Assembly: GCA_039026975.1 (NCBI GenBank)
Contig: JBCCLI010000387.1
Coordinates: 1 to 6,232, forward strand
Length of the DNA stretch: 6,232 bases
Direction of reading: 5' to 3'
Source of the DNA: JBCBKZ01 sp039026975
GTDB taxonomy: Bacteria; Bacteroidota; Bacteroidia; J057
In this document: one piece after another, positions 5,915-6,232 of the stretch
Position numbering within the stretch: the first letter of the stretch is position 1
How the letters are laid out: each line of letters opens with the position of its first letter
Translations under genes and position numbers: made by a program
Notes under the pieces: model-generated
Databases searched by the model: none
The model's input: only the letters and a program-made list of their open reading frames with translations
Told to the model about the DNA's origin: nothing

Positions 5915-6232
5915 ATGAAGGAAGTGGAAACAAAGACATATCAAAGCCCGGATACTTATTTGTTATTGGAAGAATCTGCTTCTGAAAAACACGAATACAG
6001 AAAGGGCGAAATTACTGCTCTGGCAGGGGCCAGTCTTAACCACGCTCGCATTGTGAGAAATGTATCTTCCCTCCTTCATAATGCTAACAGCGGGTGTGAA
6101 GTGTTGATGAATGATGTAAAGCTTCAGGTTAAAAATATTCAGGATGAGGCGTTTTACTATCCAGACTTGATGGTGATATGTGGTGATGTTCAAGTTTCAG
6201 ATACCCACAAAGATATTGTGCTAAATCCTATC
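5915..6232 (+). CDS. Uma2 family (DUF820) putative endonuclease, partial, 3' end outside window
   Basis: The first 106 residues of a Uma2/DUF820 protein, a PD-(D/E)XK-fold family predicted to be nucleases. These are abundant in Cyanobacteria and Bacteroidota, and their biological role is mostly unknown. Visible family landmarks are YLLLEESASEKHEYRKGEITALAG at 15-38, with E27 and E32. Next come the NHARIVRNV helix (H43), the D67 strand in MNDVKLQV and, most telling, YYPDLMVICGD with D84 as the expected first metal-binding aspartate. The frame stays open to the edge at LNPI, just before the usual E-x-L-S-P-S-T segment, so the second half of the active site is not seen. ATG 5915 is chosen because the upstream ATG at 5908 is out of frame and hits a stop, and because it sits just behind a good promoter. 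The gene is divergent from the toxin-antitoxin operon. Family secure; activity inferred. Confidence 0.9.
   Translation, partial: MKEVETKTYQSPDTYLLLEESASEKHEYRKGEITALAGASLNHARIVRNVSSLLHNANSGCEVLMNDVKLQVKNIQDEAFYYPDLMVICGDVQVSDTHKDIVLNPI

Noticed and set aside
5963..6193. 76-codon open frame on the minus strand
   Set aside because: It is antisense to the Uma2 gene, which has clear family motifs in the opposite strand.

Overview
The window looks like a chromosomal segment of a member of the Bacteroidota, perhaps a Cytophagia-type bacterium. The evidence is a Bacteroidota-style promoter (TTG, 18-nt spacer, TACTTTTA) ahead of the last gene, weak or absent Shine-Dalgarno sequences, and the general character of the proteins. 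Assignment below phylum is a guess. Seven protein genes can be supported. Two of them run off the window: the first lacks its C-terminus and the last lacks its C-terminal half.

Left part (1-2062): a nicotinamide phosphoribosyltransferase gene (minus strand, 3' end outside) is divergent from a CatB/Vat-type hexapeptide acyltransferase gene (plus strand). The acyltransferase most likely starts at 1350 rather than at the longest possible start, 1272. Middle (2063-4681): a Fic protein with a built-in inhibitory motif and a C-terminal winged-helix domain, then the tRNA-modifying GTPase MnmE, both on the minus strand. Between them, 10 bases ahead of the Fic start codon, is a perfect 17-bp-arm inverted repeat that is the best operator candidate in the window. 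A near-perfect 16-bp-period tandem repeat covers the Fic stop codon and can form a small hairpin.

The gap 4682-5081 (400 bp) contains no convincing gene. It holds a relatively GC-rich, hairpin-rich element of about 190 bp that abuts the mnmE start, and separately a degenerate palindromic repeat. Both look like dispersed intergenic repeats. Right part (5082-6232): a VapBC-like toxin-antitoxin pair (ribbon-helix-helix antitoxin, then PIN-domain toxin, with an ATGA start/stop overlap) on the minus strand, with a candidate operator dyad upstream. It is divergent from a Uma2-family (DUF820) putative nuclease gene that is cut by the window edge.

The genes do not form one pathway. NAMPT and MnmE are housekeeping functions (NAD salvage, tRNA wobble modification). 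Fic, PIN/RHH and Uma2 are accessory genes typical of variable chromosomal regions. I see no clear undescribed multi-gene system. The most useful leads are the Fic operator palindrome and the repeat elements flanking mnmE.
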